Shown here: one piece after another, positions 61,282-64,000 of the stretch | Layout: the number at the start of each line of letters is the position of its first letter | How positions within the stretch are numbered: the stretch's first letter is position 1 | NCBI GenBank assembly: GCA_963701385.1 | Contig: CAVOZW010000017.1 | Span: 274,749-338,748 of the forward strand | Direction: 5' to 3' | DNA from: B30-G6 sp963701385 | Lineage (GTDB): Bacteria; Desulfobacterota; Desulfobacteria; Desulfobacterales; B30-G6 | Length of the DNA stretch: 64,000 nt | Notes under the pieces: generated by a model | Told to the model about the DNA's origin: nothing | The model's database searches: none | The model's input: the letters and a program-made list of their open reading frames with translations, nothing else | Made by a program: the position numbers and the translations under genes

Positions 61282-62062
61282 CTATACAGCTTTCATAATA
61301 TAAAAAGAATATCCGTAATGTTTCTCATGCTCTTCAAAGAGTTTCATTTCTTCTTCTGTTTCCTTAATGACAGATTGCATAATACTGTCTTCTGAGTGCT
61401 TGAAAGAGTTCATATTTTCTCTAAGTGGTCCATAGTAATTATCCCACCAAGCCTTTGATGGCAAACGATGAATTCCTAAAATCTCAAAACCTGATGAATT
61501 TGCATGATTTGAGTTTTCTGATTCAGTGCCGATGGCAGGGTAGGCATTTTGCCAATAAACTTTAACAGATTCCGGCACTTCACTTGTGAAATAGCTCATT
61601 TCCGAAATGACAGCAATTCCATTAGCGGCCATCAATGGTCTCCAAGCTTTCAATGCACCTTCAAATGTCAAGTTATAAGCGGCTCCCTCGGACCAAAGCA
61701 GATCAATGGTTTCTGGTTTCCAATCAAGACTCTCCATGTCGCATTCGATCGTTTCTACTAAATGTTCAAGTCCTCGCTGTTTTGCTCGATTTATCAGCTC
61801 ATCAAGAAATTCTCGCGAGATAGTCTACTGCCCGAACCTTTGATTTAAATTTATCCGCCAGAAATAGTGTCGCTGCACCAGCACCGCAACCGATATCTGC
61901 AATACGTGGATTTGGTGGCAGCTCTGGAATTTGTGAAATGATATAGTCCGAATAATCTGTATCGCCCGGGCCTTGTCTCTCAAGACCTCGATGTAATTCA
62001 ATAAGCGCTCTAATATATTTTTCTTGTTCTTCCATGAAATTCCTTGGCATAAGATCGTTCAT
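61282..62062 (-). pseudogene. SAM-dependent methyltransferase, frameshifted
   Basis: The N-terminal frame (ATG 62062) has MNDLMPRNFMEEQEKYIRAL and the SAM-binding motif IADIGCGAGAATLFLADKF, then stops at VDYLARIS. The rest reads in another frame: REFLDELINRAKQRGLEHLV, DLLWSEGAAYNLTFEGALKA, VISEMSYFTSEVPESVKVYW. One extra base near 61815 joins them, giving about 259 residues. It resembles class I methyltransferases of the UbiE/Cmo group, substrate unknown. Either recent damage or a sequence error. Confidence 0.8.
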
Positions 62063-62080
62063 TTTTCGTTAGCTTAATAG

Positions 62081-62290
62081 TTAGCTCTTCACAGGAAGCA
62101 CGTGGATTGCCTTAATCACCAGTTCAATATCATCTTCCGGCTTAATTTGGAGGTCCTCGACGGATTCCGTGGTGAGTACTGAAGACATTTCATGCGGAAT
62201 AGTTACGTCGAATTTTACCAGAGACATTACATCGCCCTTTTTGACACTTTTCACTTTTGCTTGAATTCGATTGCGTGCACCGTATTTCAT
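62081..62290 (-). CDS. Molybdate-binding Mop/TOBE-domain protein
   Basis: A 69-residue single Mop-like (TOBE) domain: GARNRIQAKVKSVKKGDVMS, VKFDVTIPHEMSSVLTTESV and EDLQIKPEDDIELVIKAIHV. Small molbindins of this size store molybdate or tungstate. The site AAGGAGGCAAAT precedes ATG. It lies 30 bases after yedF on the same strand, so it is co-transcribed with selenium genes. Molybdenum and selenium meet in formate dehydrogenases, which would explain the pairing. Confidence 0.85.
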   Translation of the reverse strand: MKYGARNRIQAKVKSVKKGDVMSLVKFDVTIPHEMSSVLTTESVEDLQIKPEDDIELVIKAIHVLPVKS

Positions 62291-62320
62291 TTATTTGCCT
62301 CCTTGAGAAATTTAAATTTG

Positions 62321-62917
62321 TCACAGGTTAATTACCTCATCAGCCAGTTGCATGGCCGTGACGATGTCCAACATGTTGGTGGTTTCACCAACCTGTTTTT
62401 TCCCCAGTATATCAAAGTGGTCTAAACATGTTCCGCAGACAAGAATTTTGAGGCCCTCGGATTCATAGGCCTTCAAGTCCTCGAGCACTTCCGAGCCCTC
62501 GATGGTGAGTTTAACGCCGTTGTTTACAAATACCAACCGCCACAGCTCGTCACCCATTTCTTTTAGAGTGCGCAAGAAATTGGCCATCAGTTTCAGGCCC
62601 AGCGTGTCGTCACCAAAACCAAGTCGGTCTGAGGCGCACATGACCATGATCTTTTTGGCATCGCCGTGAGTCTCCGTTGCAGGATGTGGCTGCGCAGAAG
62701 ACATCGAATCACAATTTCCGATGACGACGTAGTCCGAGTCGACTTGTTCCAGGACTGTCTGAAAACCCTGGGATTCCAGGAATCGCTGGACATTCTGCTG
62801 AGAAGCTGCGTTGTCGACGACCACCCTCACACCATTCGGACTTTCTTCCTGCAAGGCGGCCTTGGTTTGAAGTACGGGTACCGGGCATGCCAGGCCTCGC
62901 GCATCAATTTCTTTCAT
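62321..62917 (-). CDS. yedF: YedF-like selenium-metabolism protein (TusA + DsrE domains)
   Basis: A 198-residue protein: TusA-type domain (residues 1-75) with EIDARGLACPVPVLQTKAAL, and a DsrE-like domain (from ~95) with KIMVMCASDRLGFGDDTLGL and LKILVCGTCLDHFDIL. The second part is typical of the selenium-linked 'sulfurtransferase-like selenium metabolism protein YedF', which lies with selD in many anaerobes. Both thiol positions are Cys, not Sec. The ATG is preceded by GGAGGTATTG. It follows selD by about 50 bases. Confidence 0.9.
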   Translation of the reverse strand: MKEIDARGLACPVPVLQTKAALQEESPNGVRVVVDNAASQQNVQRFLESQGFQTVLEQVDSDYVVIGNCDSMSSAQPHPATETHGDAKKIMVMCASDRLGFGDDTLGLKLMANFLRTLKEMGDELWRLVFVNNGVKLTIEGSEVLEDLKAYESEGLKILVCGTCLDHFDILGKKQVGETTNMLDIVTAMQLADEVINL

Positions 62918-62966
62918 ATCAATACCTCCTGGTTGGACTTGTTAACTGCCTATAACTTGCTTGAGA

Positions 62967-64000
62967 TCAGACAACCAAAATTTTTTCTTCCTGGCCGGCA
63001 ACGACATCCCCAATTCGAGCCGCATCTGCGATGCCGCCTTTTTTCAAGGCTGAGACCAGGTCAATGCAATGAACCCCGCCGACGCTGATCAGCAGCCCAC
63101 CGGATGTCTGGGGATCGAACAGGAGGTCCTGCAGGGTGCGCGGGACTGTCTCGGCAAAGGTGATCATCTGTTCACGAAAATCCCTGTTTTTATATGCGCC
63201 GGCCGGGATGAGCCCCATGGCGGCAAAATCCTCGGCTTCAGGGATGACCGGCACCTGACCGGAAAAAATCCTTACGCTGCAACCCGAACCGTTCACCATT
63301 TCCGCAAGGTGGCCCAAAAGCCCGAAGCCGGTCACATCGGTGCAGGCGCTGATATTAAAATCCGCCATAATCCGTGCGGCATCTCGGTTGAGTGCAGCCA
63401 TCAAGCGGGTCACTTTTTCTGATAACTGCTCGGAAACCATATCAGCCTTGATCGCGGTGTTGACAATGCCGGTGCCGAGCGGTTTGGTCAGGACCAGGCG
63501 GTCTCCCGGCCTCAGATTCTTCTTGGCCAGCACCCGCTCCGGGTGAATGACGCCGGTCACGGACAGTCCGTATTTGATTTCCTTGTCCTCGATGCTGTGC
63601 CCGCCGATAAGAACTACGTCGGCCTCTTTGAGCTTGTCGACACCTCCCTGGATAATTTGCCGCAGGATGCTCAAATCCATTGTCTTGGCCGGGAATGCGA
63701 CCAGGTTCATGGCGGTTTTTGGCGTTCCGCCCATGGCGTAAACATCGCTTAGGGCGTTGGCGGCGGCGATCTGCCCGAACCAGTAGGGATCATCCACAAT
63801 CGGTGTGAAAAAATCCACCGTCTGAATCAGCGCCAGGTCATCCGAAATTCGATACACACCGGCGTCGTCGGCCCGGTCCAGACCGATGATGACATTTTCG
63901 TCGGAGGGAAACTCCATGCCGCACAGTGCCTTGTCCAGGTCCCCTGGAGACAGTTTGGAGGCTCAGCCGGAGCCGGTTACGGTTTCGGTCAGCCGGATTT
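62967..64000 (-). CDS. selD: Selenide, water dikinase with selenocysteine, partial
   Basis: SelD makes selenophosphate from selenide and ATP. It is the donor for selenocysteine and selenouridine. The frame enters from the right edge as IRLTETVTGSG, passes an in-frame TGA (63963-63965) read as Sec, then ASKLSPGDLDKAL; this TGA stands at the catalytic Cys/Sec position of the family, followed by the conserved Lys. Downstream DDAGVYRISDDLALIQTVDF, ANALSDVYAMGGTPKTAMNL and DVTGFGLLGHLAEMVNGSG are SelD hallmarks. The start codon lies outside. A SECIS-like hairpin follows the TGA. yedF comes next in the operon. Confidence 0.95.
63932..63952 (-). promoter_or_regulatory. SECIS-like hairpin in selD
   Basis: On the minus strand TGTC and CAGG pair with CCTG and GACA around the loop GGA, with a two-base bulge. 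Alternatively TCCAGG pairs with CCTGGA. The loop begins 20 bases after the TGA, inside the bacterial SECIS window. Confidence 0.7.

Noticed and set aside
62321..62917. YedF as a selenoprotein
   Set aside because: Both active-site positions are encoded as Cys and there is no in-frame TGA.

Overview
The window looks like a chromosome segment of a strictly anaerobic, sulfate-reducing member of the Desulfobacterota, probably Desulfobacterales. The clearest markers are a complete Tmc transmembrane redox complex (tetraheme cytochrome c3, HdrD-like and HdrE-like subunits, beta-propeller-like subunit), an oxygen-sensitive class III ribonucleotide reductase, and selenocysteine use. A selD gene has an in-frame TGA, and a very small membrane protein appears to carry Sec. 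Promoters are mostly canonical sigma70 (TTGACA, 16-18 bp, TATAnT).

Layout. 1-1.9 kb: proC tail, CcdA plus a periplasmic thioredoxin. 2-5.2 kb: nrdD-nrdG behind a pair of NrdR-like boxes. 5.5-7.5 kb: short-chain acyl-CoA synthetase. 7.6-11.9 kb (minus strand): tmcD-C-B-A plus a single-domain response regulator. 12.3-17.2 kb: membrane-anchored unknown, HD hydrolase, LUD protein, long-chain acyl-CoA ligase, SEC-C methionine aminopeptidase. 17.6-22.7 kb: GntR regulator, sulfoacetaldehyde acetyltransferase (xsc), acetate kinase, acyl-CoA dehydrogenase. This is a sulfonate module that would release sulfite and make ATP. 22.9-25.8 kb: LysE exporter, LemA, DUF2780-like protein, rhomboid. 25.8-32.5 kb (minus): peptide ABC importer dppABCDF (dppD frameshifted) behind a P1-family peptidase. 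32.7-36.6 kb: two envelope proteins, then a stand-alone glycyl-radical domain homologous to the NrdD C terminus with its own NrdR-like box pair. 36.7 kb (minus): a 52-residue candidate selenoprotein. 37.2-41.1 kb: transglutaminase-ABC operon. 41-48.8 kb: stress protein, four-helix-bundle gene and a deleted paralogue, NUDIX, WrbA/MarR, KH protein, candidate sRNA, broken PilZ gene, DHOD-like and radical SAM pair.

48.9-62 kb is a different kind of DNA: small genes, nearly all on the minus strand, with broken copies, an internally deleted IS1182-type element, an ORF-less group II intron, palindromic repeats, and five same-orientation copies of a roughly 175 bp repeat that separate the genes one by one. 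It also holds a c-di-GMP-I riboswitch with its promoter and terminator in front of a 59-residue membrane protein. The right edge returns to core metabolism with yedF and selD.

Four genes (dppD, PilZ, nucleoside phosphorylase, methyltransferase) carry a shift in reading frame. Either the sequence is a draft with indel errors or these genes are decaying. The most interesting items are the 52-residue selenoprotein, the stand-alone glycyl-radical protein sharing NrdR-type control with nrdD, the riboswitch-controlled small membrane protein, the five-copy repeat array, and a possible sRNA with a free CCUCC segment.
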